Positions 15,277 to 23,783 of a DNA stretch of 32,247 nucleotides are shown one piece after another. Location: positions 1 through 32,247 of the forward strand of contig VBEK01000129.1 in assembly GCA_005889135.1 (NCBI GenBank). The letters run 5' to 3'. A program made the position numbers and the translations under genes. Position 1 is the first letter of the stretch; each line of letters begins with the position of its first letter. The DNA comes from Chloroflexota bacterium (GTDB taxonomy: Bacteria; Chloroflexota; Dormibacteria; Dormibacterales; Dormibacteraceae). The notes beneath the pieces were generated by a model, which was not told the origin of the DNA, made no database searches, and saw nothing but the letters and a program-made list of their open reading frames with translations.

Positions 15277-17487
15277 GTGAGCGCACCGGCATACGCTCGT
15301 TTCGTGCAGCCCAGCGCCGCCCTCGCGATGCGCCAGCGACGCCCCGTGGTGGTCACAGGCCTCGGCATCGAAGGGTGGGGGCCGTTTGCCGCCTCCGCCG
15401 CTTTCGCCGCGATCGTGTCCATCGTCTTCATCGGCTGGACGGTGAACCGCTGGGTCAGCGAGGACTTCACCGTCGGCGTCGACGACATCGGCGAGGGGCT
15501 GGCGGCGTTGATCGCGGCGGCGAGCTGCGTCTACGCCGGGGTGCGGAACTCAGGCCGGGTCCGGATCGCCTGGTTGCTCTTCGGCCTGTCCGCCCTGAGC
15601 TGGAGCGTCGGCGAGTTCATCTGGTCGTGGTACGAGGTCGTCCAGGGCCAGGCCGTCCCCTTCCCCTCGATCGCCGACGTGGGCTACCTGCTCGCCATCC
15701 CGCTGGCGATCATGGGTGTGTTCGCGTTCACGTCGGCGCCGACGCGACTCACCACCCGAGGCGAAACGGTGCTCGCCGGATCCATCGTCGCCCTCTCGCT
15801 GCTGTTCATCGCCTGGGCTTTGGGGATCGCCAAGGTCTACGAGCAGTCCAACGCCAGCCCTTTCGCCCAGGCCATAGGGCTTGCCTATCCGATCGGAGAC
15901 CTCGTCATCCTCACCGTGCTGGTCGTGGCGCTGCGGCGCGCGCGCGCGCCGGAGGTCGGGTACATGCTGCTGCTGATCGGAGGACTGGCCTGCAACGCGC
16001 TCGCGGACAGCGCCTTCGCCTACCTCACCGTCAACGGCACGTACGGCGAGGGCGGCAGCGTGCTCGACGCCGGCTGGGTGGTGGGCTACCTGCTGATCGC
16101 GCTCGCCCCGCTCTGGCCGGCCCGCTCCACCGGCCGAGTGCGTGAGGAGGGCCCGATCGAGCTCTGGCAGCTCGCCCTGCCCTGGCTCGCCGTGTTCACC
16201 TCCGCCCTGACCGCCGCCTGGCTCGCCATCAACGGCCGCAGCCTGGACCAGTTCGAGACGGTGCTGGCGGCCGGCATCGGGGTTCTTCTGGTCGCCAACC
16301 AGGTGCTCACCCACCGCGACTCGCTGGACCTGCTCGACAAGAGGCAGCGCGCGGAGTCACAGCTGGAGCGCCGCAACACCCTGCTGGACCAGATCGTGAG
16401 CCACGCGCCGCTCGGGATCGCACGCGTCGGCGTCGACATGAACATCATCGACGTCAATCCGCGGATGGCCGCCATCTTGAGGATGGGCACGCAGGAGATG
16501 GTCGGCACGCCGGTGCCCAAGTACCTCCACCCCGACGAGTTCGCGCGCGTCTTCGAAGTGTTCCAGCCGTTGTGGAAGGGCGCGGTGGACACGATCGAGT
16601 CGGAGAGCCGCGCCGTCCGGTCCGACGGAACGGAGGTCTGGCTGCACTGGAGCGCCACCACGGTGCGCAACGCAGCCGGACGAATCGACTACTTCCTTGT
16701 CATGTACGAGGACGTCGACGCCGAGCACGCCGCCAACGAGGCCGCGGCCGCGCACCTCGCCGGACTGGAGCGCCTGAACAGGCTGAAGAGCGAGTTCGTT
16801 TCGCTCGTGAGCCACGAGTTCCGCACCGCCCTGGTCGGCATCTCCGGCTTCAGCGAGATGATCCGCGACGAGGAGGTCACGCTCGACGAGGCCAAGAGCT
16901 ACGCCGGCGACATCAACAAGGACGCTGACCGCCTCAACCGCATGATCAACGACATGCTCGACCTCGACCGCATCGAAGCCGGGCGACTGACCCTGCATGT
17001 ACAGGAGGTCGACCTGGCGTCGCTGCTGGAGGACGCGGCGGACAGGGCGCGCGCGTCGAGCGCCTCTCACTTCATCGTCTGCAAATTCGACGAACGGCCG
17101 GTGGTGCAGTGCGACCCCGACCGCATAGCCCAGGTGATCGCCAACCTCCTCAGCAACGCCATCAAGTACTCGCCCGACGGCGGCGAGATCGCCATCACGA
17201 GCGCTGTACGCGATGGCCTGGTCGAGGTCGGCGTCCGCGACCACGGCGTCGGCATCGCCCCGGAGTTCATCCAGCGCCTCTTCAGCCGCTACGAGCGCTA
17301 CGAGAAGACGGCGGGCAAGATCCTCGGCACCGGCCTCGGCCTGGCCATCACCCGCCAGATCGTCGAGATGCATGGCGGCAAGGTCTGGGTCGACAGTCAG
17401 GTAGGCAACGGCTCCGACTTCCACTTCACCCTGCCCCTCACCGCGGTGCCGCACCAGGCCGCACCGGCCGAGGCCAGGACCGCCTAG
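15277..17487 (+). CDS. Membrane-bound PAS-domain sensor histidine kinase
   Basis: A 736-residue protein from GTG 15277, chosen because GAAGG lies seven bases upstream; a GTG at 15247 falls inside an inverted repeat. The first ~350 residues contain about ten hydrophobic segments, an integral membrane sensor of unrecognised type. Then come a PAS domain (about 370-480: LDQIVSHAPLGIARVGVDMN, DGTEVWLHWSATTV), a HisKA domain with phospho-acceptor His513 in LVSHEFRTAL, and a HATPase domain with N-box NLLSNAIKYSPDGG, DHGVGI and GTGLGLAI. No response regulator follows; the nearest is the REC-HD-GYP gene 2.1 kb away. It converges on the Rieske oxygenase gene with 4 bases between stop codons. Confidence 0.92.
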   Translation: MSAPAYARFVQPSAALAMRQRRPVVVTGLGIEGWGPFAASAAFAAIVSIVFIGWTVNRWVSEDFTVGVDDIGEGLAALIAAASCVYAGVRNSGRVRIAWLLFGLSALSWSVGEFIWSWYEVVQGQAVPFPSIADVGYLLAIPLAIMGVFAFTSAPTRLTTRGETVLAGSIVALSLLFIAWALGIAKVYEQSNASPFAQAIGLAYPIGDLVILTVLVVALRRARAPEVGYMLLLIGGLACNALADSAFAYLTVNGTYGEGGSVLDAGWVVGYLLIALAPLWPARSTGRVREEGPIELWQLALPWLAVFTSALTAAWLAINGRSLDQFETVLAAGIGVLLVANQVLTHRDSLDLLDKRQRAESQLERRNTLLDQIVSHAPLGIARVGVDMNIIDVNPRMAAILRMGTQEMVGTPVPKYLHPDEFARVFEVFQPLWKGAVDTIESESRAVRSDGTEVWLHWSATTVRNAAGRIDYFLVMYEDVDAEHAANEAAAAHLAGLERLNRLKSEFVSLVSHEFRTALVGISGFSEMIRDEEVTLDEAKSYAGDINKDADRLNRMINDMLDLDRIEAGRLTLHVQEVDLASLLEDAADRARASSASHFIVCKFDERPVVQCDPDRIAQVIANLLSNAIKYSPDGGEIAITSAVRDGLVEVGVRDHGVGIAPEFIQRLFSRYERYEKTAGKILGTGLGLAITRQIVEMHGGKVWVDSQVGNGSDFHFTLPLTAVPHQAAPAEARTA

Positions 17488-17491
17488 ACCG

Positions 17492-18586
17492 TCAGCTCTT
17501 CTCCAGGAACTCCGTCACCAACGACTGGAAGTGGTGCACGCCGTTCTCGCGCAGCGCGGAGAACCGGCCGCGGGTGTAGGAGCGCGACCGCAATCCTCGC
17601 TGCACCTGCTGACAGACCGCGATGTCCTCCTGCTGGATCTCGTCGGAGAATGCGATCGTCTGCTGCATCGACTCCCAGCCCGCGCCGGTGCCCGGTTCGG
17701 CGAAGTACCACTCGAAGATTGTCAGCGTCCGTTCGGGGCCGTTGGGGAGGATGACGTTGGTGCTCAGGTTGTCCTGGTAGATATTCAGCATCGTGTTCGG
17801 AAAGATCCAGTAGTAGAGGGCGTCCTCCTCCGCGCCCGGCATGCGGAAGTAGCGGCGGTCGCGGCCGGGCACCTCGCCGGGCTTCAACTCCCGGATCGGC
17901 GCGTGCTGCTTGCAGTAGTAGCGAAACGTCTCCACCCGGTAGTTGTCGTACTCGAGCTCCTTGAAGAGACCGGGGTGCGCGATCGGAAGGTGGTAGCCCT
18001 CGAGGTAGTTGTCGACGTACACCTTCCAGTTGCACGCGATGTCGTAGTCGCGGCGCTCGATCAAACGCATCGAGTCGAGGTCGTAGCCGGCCCTGGTGAT
18101 CTCCGAGGGGATGGCGCCAATCCAGTCGGCGAGCGGCGCGGCGTCGGGGTCGAGGTTGGCGAAGACGAAGGGGCCGAGAGTGTCCACGCGGATCGGCACG
18201 AGGCCGAAGTCGGCCTTGTCGAAGTCCTCTGTTCCCTCCATCTCGCGCGCGGTCTGCAACGTGCCGTCGAGGCCGTACACCCAGCCGTGGTAGCCGCACT
18301 GGAGCGACTTGCGGTTGCCGCGCATGGTCACGACCTGGGCCGCGCGGTGCCGGCACACGTTGTAGAAGCCGCGCAGGTTTCCATCAGCCGCGTGCGTGAG
18401 CAGGATCGGCTCGTCGAGGATGGTCGCGGGCTTGAAGTCGCCGGGCCGCGCGAGCTCGCCGCGGTGGGCGACGAGCTGCCACGTGCGAGAGAAGATGCGG
18501 TCCTTCTCGCGCTCGAGGACGGCCGGGTCGACGTACATCTGCGAAGGCAGCGTCGAGGCCCGCGCGACATCCGTCTCGAGCGTCAT
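17492..18586 (-). CDS. Rieske non-heme iron oxygenase, alpha subunit (quaternary-amine monooxygenase type)
   Basis: A 364-residue protein. The Rieske [2Fe-2S] ligands are Cys78/His80 (CRH) and Cys97/His100 (CGYHGW). The mononuclear iron site is NYLEGYHLPIAH with His199 and His204. The residue bridging the two centres is Glu196, where naphthalene-dioxygenase-type enzymes have Asp; Glu occurs in carnitine and glycine-betaine oxygenases (CntA, GbcA). The overall sequence also resembles the choline/betaine/carnitine group. It needs a reductase, but none with a plant-type [2Fe-2S] domain is adjacent. The substrate is inferred to be a quaternary amine and is not proven. The F420-type oxidoreductase gene lies 49 bases upstream on the same strand. 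Confidence 0.88.
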   Translation of the reverse strand: MTLETDVARASTLPSQMYVDPAVLEREKDRIFSRTWQLVAHRGELARPGDFKPATILDEPILLTHAADGNLRGFYNVCRHRAAQVVTMRGNRKSLQCGYHGWVYGLDGTLQTAREMEGTEDFDKADFGLVPIRVDTLGPFVFANLDPDAAPLADWIGAIPSEITRAGYDLDSMRLIERRDYDIACNWKVYVDNYLEGYHLPIAHPGLFKELEYDNYRVETFRYYCKQHAPIRELKPGEVPGRDRRYFRMPGAEEDALYYWIFPNTMLNIYQDNLSTNVILPNGPERTLTIFEWYFAEPGTGAGWESMQQTIAFSDEIQQEDIAVCQQVQRGLRSRSYTRGRFSALRENGVHHFQSLVTEFLEKS

Positions 18587-18635
18587 CGGCGAACATTGTC
18601 GCGCGGTGCGTGTATCGCGCTGCTCGAGGGGAGGG

Positions 18636-19469
18636 TCAGTCCTTCACGTAGGGACGGATCAGAGTCCCGAGCTCGTCGAGCTTCTTCAGCGCCGCGTCGC
18701 GGCCGTCCGCGGGCACGTACCAGATGAGCCGTTCGATGCCGGCTCTGGCGCAGCGTTCGATCTCCTCCGCGTTCGCCTTCGGGTAATACGTCACCGGGAT
18801 GGGCTGTCGCCCTGCCGCGTCTGCCATCCGCTGCAGCTCGGGGATGCGCTCTATGACGGCGCCACGGTTGGGCATCCAGCCGTCGGCGTAGCGGACCACG
18901 CGCTCGAGGATCCGCGGCCCGCTGCCACCGAGGATGACCGGCGGGTGAGGCTTCTGCACCGGCTTGGGGTAGGACCACATCGGGCCGAAGTCGACCATCT
19001 CCCCGTGGTACTCCGCGGGGTCGCTGGTCCAGATCGCCTTGATCGCCTCGGTGCGCTCGCGCAGGAGCTGCCAGCGCTTGGTGAAGTCAGTCCCGTGGTC
19101 GGCCATCTCCTCGCGGTTCCAGCCGCCGCCGATGCCGAAGATGAAACGGCCGCCGGAGATGACGTCGAGGCTCGCCGCCTCCTTGGCGGTGTGGATGGGG
19201 TCGCGCTCGATGAGAAGGCAGATACCGGTGGCGACGCGGATGGTCTTGCTCGCGAGGGCCGCTGCGGTCAGGGCGAGGAACGGGTCCATGGTGTGCCAGT
19301 AGTGCTTCGGCAGCTCGGCGCCGCCCGGCCAGGGCGACTGCCGGCTGGTCGGGATGTGGGTGTGCTCGGCGACCCACAACGACTCGAAGCCCAGCTGCTC
19401 GACGGCGGGCGCGAGCTCGGTCATCGAGATCGCGTACTCGGTCGGGAATATCGCTATCCCGAACTTCAC
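18636..19469 (-). CDS. LLM-class, F420-dependent oxidoreductase
   Basis: A 277-residue luciferase-like monooxygenase-fold protein: MKFGIAIFPTEYAIS, the GFESLWVAEHTHIP strand-loop, GGRFIFGIGGGWNREEMADHG and VILGGSGPRILERVVRYADG. This pattern is typical of actinobacterial-type F420-dependent LLM oxidoreductases; the cofactor is inferred from family resemblance. The GTG start lies 7 bases after a TACGAT -10 box, so the transcript appears leaderless. The gene runs into the Rieske oxygenase gene 49 bases downstream and may be co-transcribed with it. The substrate is unknown. Confidence 0.88.
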   Translation of the reverse strand: MKFGIAIFPTEYAISMTELAPAVEQLGFESLWVAEHTHIPTSRQSPWPGGAELPKHYWHTMDPFLALTAAALASKTIRVATGICLLIERDPIHTAKEAASLDVISGGRFIFGIGGGWNREEMADHGTDFTKRWQLLRERTEAIKAIWTSDPAEYHGEMVDFGPMWSYPKPVQKPHPPVILGGSGPRILERVVRYADGWMPNRGAVIERIPELQRMADAAGRQPIPVTYYPKANAEEIERCARAGIERLIWYVPADGRDAALKKLDELGTLIRPYVKD

Positions 19470-19476
19470 ATCTCGA

Positions 19477-19482
19477 ATCGTA
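19477..19482 (-). promoter_or_regulatory. -10 box of the LLM oxidoreductase gene (leaderless start)
   Basis: TACGAT on the minus strand ends 7 bases before the GTG start codon. The hexamer is identical to the -10 box of the DUF222 gene at 31901-31906. Confidence 0.5.
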
Positions 19483-19532
19483 GAGGCACCACCCTCTCGC
19501 CTCTGAGGAGGGGGGATGGACGGTGAGGGGCG

Positions 19533-20141
19533 TCAGGCTATTGCGAGGCGGATCCTTGGTGACAGGTCGAACGCGCCGAACAGCGCGCTCACCGCTCTGG
19601 GGTCGAGCCGCGACCCCGCCTCGGCGATCAGGACGCGGCGCGCCTCGGCCTCGCTGCAGGCCTTGCGGTAGGGCCGGTCGGATGTGAGCGCGTCGTACGT
19701 GTCCGCGACCGCGACGATCCGCGCCTCTATGGGAATCGCCTCACCGCTCAGCCCGTACGGATAGCCGCTGCCGTCGAGCCGCTCGTGGTGGTACAGCACG
19801 GCCAGGACCTCTCGCGATGATTGGCCAGTGCGGTCGAGCAGCGTGAGCCCCAGCTCGGGATGCGTCCGCATCAGGTTCCACTCGGCGTCATCGAGCGCCG
19901 AGTGCTTGCCCAGCACCGTATCGGGGATGCCCAGCTTGCCGATGTCGTGCATGAGCCCGGCGCGCGCGAGCACTCGCAGCTCGTGCCGGCTCATCGACAG
20001 CTGGCGGCCGATGTGAACGCACAGCCTCGCGACGCGCAAATTGTGCGCGTGCGCCTCGCGGTCCTTGACCCTCAGGCCCAGGGCCACCACGGCGTCGAAC
20101 CAGCCCCGCAGCTGGTGCTGCACCGACGGATGTACAGACAA
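19533..20141 (-). CDS. HD-GYP domain phosphodiesterase
   Basis: A 202-residue stand-alone HD-GYP protein. The HD motif is [10 protein letters not shown] and the GYP region is [17 protein letters not shown], followed by [20 protein letters not shown]. It probably hydrolyses c-di-GMP, but no sensor domain is attached. TTG 20141 is preferred because GGGGGAAGG lies just upstream; an in-frame TTG at 20225 would add 28 residues of poor quality. It diverges from a small membrane protein gene. Together with the REC-HD-GYP protein at 12212-13174 it gives two predicted c-di-GMP-degrading enzymes and no GGDEF protein in this window. Confidence 0.88.
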   Translation of the reverse strand: MSVHPSVQHQLRGWFDAVVALGLRVKDREAHAHNLRVARLCVHIGRQLSMSRHELRVLARAGLMHDIGKLGIPDTVLGKHSALDDAEWNLMRTHPELGLTLLDRTGQSSREVLAVLYHHERLDGSGYPYGLSGEAIPIEARIVAVADTYDALTSDRPYRKACSEAEARRVLIAEAGSRLDPRAVSALFGAFDLSPRIRLAIA

Positions 20142-20239
20142 GAGACCTTCCCCCTCTCGGGAATGCTTTCTTACAAACGTCCAACCTCTCAACGGTCGGA
20201 AGGCCGTCGCCGGTCCCTCAAGCAACCTTTCGTAGCCGC

Positions 20240-20842
20240 ATGCCGGAGCGATACTCTAGCGCCCCGTTGAGCGAGCAGCAAACTGCGGCCGTCGGCCAGG
20301 TCTCGGCGGACGGCCAGTTCCGTTGGGACGGCGCCCAGTGGGTGCCCATCCCCAAAGGCCAGCGCGAGCCGACCGCCTGGACGAGGCCGATGCAGCTGGG
20401 CGCGGCGGTTTTGTTCGTGGTGGCGGCCGTCTACTCCGTGGTCACGACCCTGGTGTTCGTGAACCACGACACCATGCTCAAGGCCATGCAGGCGCAGGGC
20501 ACGCAGCTCCCAAGCGGCAGCGATGTGGACACCATCGTCAACGTGACGATCGGGGTCACGATCGGGTTCGCGGCCTTCTTTGCGATCCTGCAGCTGGTGG
20601 CCGCGGCCGGCAGCTACCTCGGCTGGCGCTGGATGTTCTGGTGCGCGCTGGTGCTGTTCGGTCTCGGCGGGCTGGGAGTTCTCGGCGACCTCGGCACGAT
20701 CGCCAGGCCCGCGACCTCTCCCGTCCCGATCGGCGTCATCTGGGTGAGCACGCTGCTCGCGCTGGCAAGCCTCGGCATGTTCGTCTGGATGCTGATCGGC
20801 GTGATCAGGTTCGGCCCGTGGGCCATGAAGAAGCCCGGCTAG
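20240..20842 (+). CDS. Four-helix membrane protein with N-terminal WDGAQW motif
   Basis: A 200-residue protein. Residues about 25-38 ([13 protein letters not shown]) resemble the short beta motif with paired Trp found at the N-terminus of many actinobacterial membrane proteins (DUF2510-like). Four hydrophobic segments follow (about 50-72, 100-125, 128-148, 165-190). Function is unknown. ATG 20240 is the first start, but a TACTCT box (20252-20257) ending 9 bases before an in-frame TTG at 20267 suggests a shorter, leaderless product. The stop codon overlaps that of the convergent DUF6510 gene in a shared CTAG. Confidence 0.75.
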   Translation: MPERYSSAPLSEQQTAAVGQVSADGQFRWDGAQWVPIPKGQREPTAWTRPMQLGAAVLFVVAAVYSVVTTLVFVNHDTMLKAMQAQGTQLPSGSDVDTIVNVTIGVTIGFAAFFAILQLVAAAGSYLGWRWMFWCALVLFGLGGLGVLGDLGTIARPATSPVPIGVIWVSTLLALASLGMFVWMLIGVIRFGPWAMKKPG

Positions 20843-21108
20843 ACCTCAGGCTCCGCAAGCTCCAGGCAACGCACGCCCGTCAGGTCCACCCAGTAGCGGC
20901 CCTTGCCGCGCACCACGCGCATCAACACCTGCTCGCAGTCCGGGCAGCGGACGACCGTGCCAGGGGCGTGAATGTAGACCGCGACCCTCCCCACCTCGTT
21001 CACGGCACCGCAGTGAGCGCACGTCCCCACCGCGGTCGTCATCTCCATGGCGAAGATCTCCCGCAGCAGACCGCCGATGGCGTTGCCGTCGAGCTTCATG
21101 TCTTGCAT
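20839..21108 (-). CDS. DUF6510 family protein (predicted zinc ribbon)
   Basis: An 89-residue protein: MKLDGNAIGGLLREIFAMEM with MTTAVGTCAHCGAVNEVG, then VRCPDCEQVL. The two Cys pairs (CAHC, CPDC) form a likely zinc ribbon. It matches DUF6510 proteins, which are often encoded beside a sulfite-oxidase-like enzyme and a flavin reductase, as here. ATG 21108 has AGGAGG 8 bases upstream and follows the reductase stop by 4 bases, so the genes are coupled. Its role is unknown; an accessory or electron-transfer helper function for the molybdoenzyme is inference. Confidence 0.85.
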   Translation of the reverse strand: MQDMKLDGNAIGGLLREIFAMEMTTAVGTCAHCGAVNEVGRVAVYIHAPGTVVRCPDCEQVLMRVVRGKGRYWVDLTGVRCLELAEPEV

Positions 21109-21112
21109 CGAT

Positions 21113-21841
21113 TCATCCTCCTGTCGCCCCGAACCTCTCCGTCTTGATCGAGCGCGCGTCGTGGCCCATGCCCACCAGGAGCGTAGCCACGGCTTCGACG
21201 AAAGGCGTCGGGCCGCATACGAAGACGTCCGGCGCATCCTGCCTGGGCCACGCGACCTCCTGCAGCATCGCCTCGTCGACGCGCCGGGTGTAGCCCGTCC
21301 AGCCGGCCGGCTTCTCCCTGGTCAGAGTGTGCAGCACCTGGAGGCCGTGCGCACTCGCGGCCAGTCGCTCCAGCTCCTCGCGGTAGATGACGTCGGCCAG
21401 CGTGCGCGAGGAGAAAAGGAGGCGAGCCGGCGCGCGGTTCCCGACGTGCGCGCGGTGGCGAAGCATCGACATCAACGGCACGACTCCCGAACCGCCGCCG
21501 ATCAGAAGCAGCGGCCTTTGCTCGTCGCCGCGCCAGACGAAGTAGCCGCCGATGGGACCGCGCAGCTCGAGCCTGTCCCCGGTGCGCAGCTCCCCGACCA
21601 GATACGGCGAGACCTCGCCGTCTTCGAGGCGTTCGACCGTCAGCGCGAGGCGGCGGTCCTCCGGCGCCGAGGCGATGGAGTAGCTGCGCTCGGCCTGGTA
21701 GCCATCGTCGGCGGTCAGCCGGACGTCGACGTGCTGACCCGCGAGGTGCCCCTGCCAGTCAGGGACGTCGAGGTAGAGGCTGGACACCCTGGGCGTCTCC
21801 GGGACGACCTCGGCCAGGGTGGCGAACTGCCACCTGATCAA
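21113..21841 (-). CDS. FAD-dependent ferredoxin/flavodoxin-type reductase
   Basis: A 242-residue protein of the ferredoxin-NADP reductase superfamily. The FAD-binding motif is ERSYSIAS (about 51-58), the pyridine-nucleotide site is LLLIGGGSGVVPLMSMLRHR, and the C-terminal motif is DVFVCGPTPFVEAV. There is no [2Fe-2S] domain. It starts at TTG 21841, 48 bases after the stop of the sulfite-oxidase-like gene on the same strand, and overlaps no neighbour. It probably links NAD(P)H to the molybdoenzyme encoded just upstream, or to another acceptor. The partner is inferred from gene order. Confidence 0.88.
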   Translation of the reverse strand: MIRWQFATLAEVVPETPRVSSLYLDVPDWQGHLAGQHVDVRLTADDGYQAERSYSIASAPEDRRLALTVERLEDGEVSPYLVGELRTGDRLELRGPIGGYFVWRGDEQRPLLLIGGGSGVVPLMSMLRHRAHVGNRAPARLLFSSRTLADVIYREELERLAASAHGLQVLHTLTREKPAGWTGYTRRVDEAMLQEVAWPRQDAPDVFVCGPTPFVEAVATLLVGMGHDARSIKTERFGATGG

Positions 21842-21889
21842 ATCGGGGCCCCACGGATTCTCGGCGAAGCCTCCGATTTCGTGGCGATC

Positions 21890-22495
21890 TTAGTCGCCCC
21901 AGTAGCGCTGCTCTCGCCAAGGGTCCCCGCGGACGTGGTAGCCGTTCGACTCCCAGAATCCCGGATGCTCGTCCTTCTGGAGCCGGATGCCGCGGACCCA
22001 CTTCGCGCTCTTCCAGAAGTAGAGGTGCGGGACGAGAAAGCGCACCGGGCCGCCGTGCTCGGGATGAAGCGGCTGGCCGTCGAACTCATAGACGACCCAC
22101 GCCTTGCCGCCGGTGATGTCATCGAGGGCGAGGTTGGTCGTGTAGCCGCCGTCGGAAAAGACCGTCGTGAAGTCGGCCGCCGTCTCCACGCCCTCCATCA
22201 GCGCGTCCACCGAGACGCCCTTCCACGTGGTGTCGAGCTTCGACCACTTGGTGACGCAGTGGATGTCCTTGGTCACCGTCTCGGCCGGCAGGGCCTGGAA
22301 CTCTTTCCACGTCCATCGCCTGGGCTCGTCGATCTCGCCCTCGATGGTGAAGGTCCACTGGTCGAGATTGACCCGCGGTGTGGGGCCGGCCGACAGGACC
22401 GGGAAATCCGTGACCACGTACTGGCCGGGCGGGACACGCGAGCTCGACGCTGTGTCGCGGCGACGGCCCTTGAACCCTCTGGAGACGAACCCCAT
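21890..22495 (-). CDS. Sulfite-oxidase-like molybdopterin oxidoreductase
   Basis: A 201-residue molybdopterin-binding domain of the sulfite oxidase/MsrP fold: PRVNLDQWTFTIEGEIDEP, the Mo-ligand Cys80 in TKDIHCVTKWSKLD, WKGVSVDAL, and a C-terminal HGGPVRFLVPHLYFWKSAKW. It lacks the C-terminal dimerisation domain and the heme domain of true sulfite oxidases, and has no Tat signal, so it is probably cytoplasmic. ATG 22495 lies 8 bases after a TAGCAT -10 box (leaderless). It heads the operon with the flavin reductase and the DUF6510 gene. The substrate is unknown; reduction of an oxidised sulfur compound is possible. Confidence 0.88.
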   Translation of the reverse strand: MGFVSRGFKGRRRDTASSSRVPPGQYVVTDFPVLSAGPTPRVNLDQWTFTIEGEIDEPRRWTWKEFQALPAETVTKDIHCVTKWSKLDTTWKGVSVDALMEGVETAADFTTVFSDGGYTTNLALDDITGGKAWVVYEFDGQPLHPEHGGPVRFLVPHLYFWKSAKWVRGIRLQKDEHPGFWESNGYHVRGDPWREQRYWGD

Positions 22496-22503
22496 CCGGG
22501 GAA

Positions 22504-22509
22504 ATGCTA
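22504..22509 (-). promoter_or_regulatory. -10 box of the molybdoenzyme-reductase-DUF6510 operon
   Basis: TAGCAT on the minus strand ends 8 bases before the ATG at 22495; no Shine-Dalgarno is present, consistent with a leaderless transcript. Confidence 0.45.
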
Positions 22510-22578
22510 TCTGGCTCGCATCCTGCTGTTTTTGGGGTTGTGCTCGACCTCGGCAAGGCCCAAAGCCTCGAGCAGCGG

Positions 22579-23772
22579 CTAGATCGTCACCCTCGTGAGC
22601 CGCCAGAACCGTCCAGGCGGATAGAGCGGGCTCGCGGTCGCGATCGCGACGTCGACCTTGTAGTCCCCGAGCATCAGCTGCACCGACCCCGCTCTCGTGT
22701 TTGGCGGCAGGGGATGGTCGATCACGATCGACCTGGCGATGACGCGCTGGCGGAGCACCATCCCCGGCCACTCGACCAGGTCGACGTCGAAGAGGGAGAC
22801 CAGGTCCGACTGCTCGCCCCACGCCGTGGTGTAGGTGGCGACGGTCTCGTTGCGCTCGATGACCCGCTGCACGTGCAGCGCCGCCGACATGGCCTTGATC
22901 AGGGTCTGGGCGGCCGCGAAGGCGGCGTCGAGGGTCGGCTGGCCCATCACGCAGCCGTAGACGACGATGGTGCGGCTGTCGATGCTCGCGTTGGCGGCGA
23001 ACAGAAAGTTCGCGCCCGCGTCCAGGCCCGAGCCGGTCTTGATGCCCAGGATGCCGCCCTTCGCCAGGGCGGCGTTGACGTTGTAGACCGTGCCCACGAC
23101 CGGGAGCTCGACCTGGCCCATGGCCACGACGTCCGCGAAAACCTGGTCCTGCATCGCGACCATGCCCAGGCTCATGAGGTCGCTCGGGGTGCTGACGCTG
23201 GCGGGCGAGGCGCCGCTTGGCTCGGCGAACTTCGTGTGCGTCAGGCGAAGGGCGGCCACGCGGTCGTTCATCCTGGCCACGAAGGCGGTGATCGAGCCCG
23301 CGTCCCAGCGGGCGGCGGTCTCGGCGAAGTTGTTCGCCGACGGGATCAGCATCCCCTGCAGGAGCTGCAGCTCCGTCAGCTGTTCCCCGGCCTCGACTTT
23401 GACCACCGACTGCTTGGCCTGGAAGTCCGTCTCGTAGGCCTGGACGTCCGTGTCCGTCAACGTGATGGTCGGGCCGTCCTCGCCACGCTTGAGCGGCTTG
23501 TCCGTGAGCAGGACGAGCGCGGTCATGACCTTGGTCACGCTCGCGGCCGGGATCGCCTGCTCGTTGCCCGAGCTGGCGATCAGGCCGAGCCCGGATACGC
23601 CTACGGCCGCCGCGCCGCGCTCCGGCCAGGGCATCGAAGGAGGCGTTCCCTTCACCACCTGTGTCGCCGGCAGGGCCGAGCTCGCCGTGACCGCAGGGAT
23701 CGGGCGTAGGTAGTTGACCGCGGCCGCGGCGGCAAGCAGCAGCACCAGCGCGATCCCCACGCGCACCCGCAT
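22579..23772 (-). CDS. D-alanyl-D-alanine carboxypeptidase (S11 family, DacA-like)
   Basis: A 397-residue secreted or membrane-anchored penicillin-binding protein. The N-terminus (MRVRVGIALVLLLAAAAAVN) is a signal peptide or anchor. The three active-site motifs are present: SVTK (Ser78-Lys81), SAN (145-147) and KTG (245-247). It trims the terminal D-Ala of peptidoglycan stem peptides. The C-terminal ~130 residues may correspond to the PBP5-type beta domain. It follows the antiporter gene by 11 bases on the same strand, so the two are probably co-transcribed. The open frame extends far upstream but ATG 23772 is where the signal peptide begins. Confidence 0.92.
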   Translation of the reverse strand: MRVRVGIALVLLLAAAAAVNYLRPIPAVTASSALPATQVVKGTPPSMPWPERGAAAVGVSGLGLIASSGNEQAIPAASVTKVMTALVLLTDKPLKRGEDGPTITLTDTDVQAYETDFQAKQSVVKVEAGEQLTELQLLQGMLIPSANNFAETAARWDAGSITAFVARMNDRVAALRLTHTKFAEPSGASPASVSTPSDLMSLGMVAMQDQVFADVVAMGQVELPVVGTVYNVNAALAKGGILGIKTGSGLDAGANFLFAANASIDSRTIVVYGCVMGQPTLDAAFAAAQTLIKAMSAALHVQRVIERNETVATYTTAWGEQSDLVSLFDVDLVEWPGMVLRQRVIARSIVIDHPLPPNTRAGSVQLMLGDYKVDVAIATASPLYPPGRFWRLTRVTI

Positions 23773-23783
23773 CGCGGAAAACC

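Noticed and set aside
20142-20239. c-di-GMP riboswitch before the HD-GYP gene
   Set aside because: The conserved core sequences of class I and II c-di-GMP aptamers were not found in this leader.
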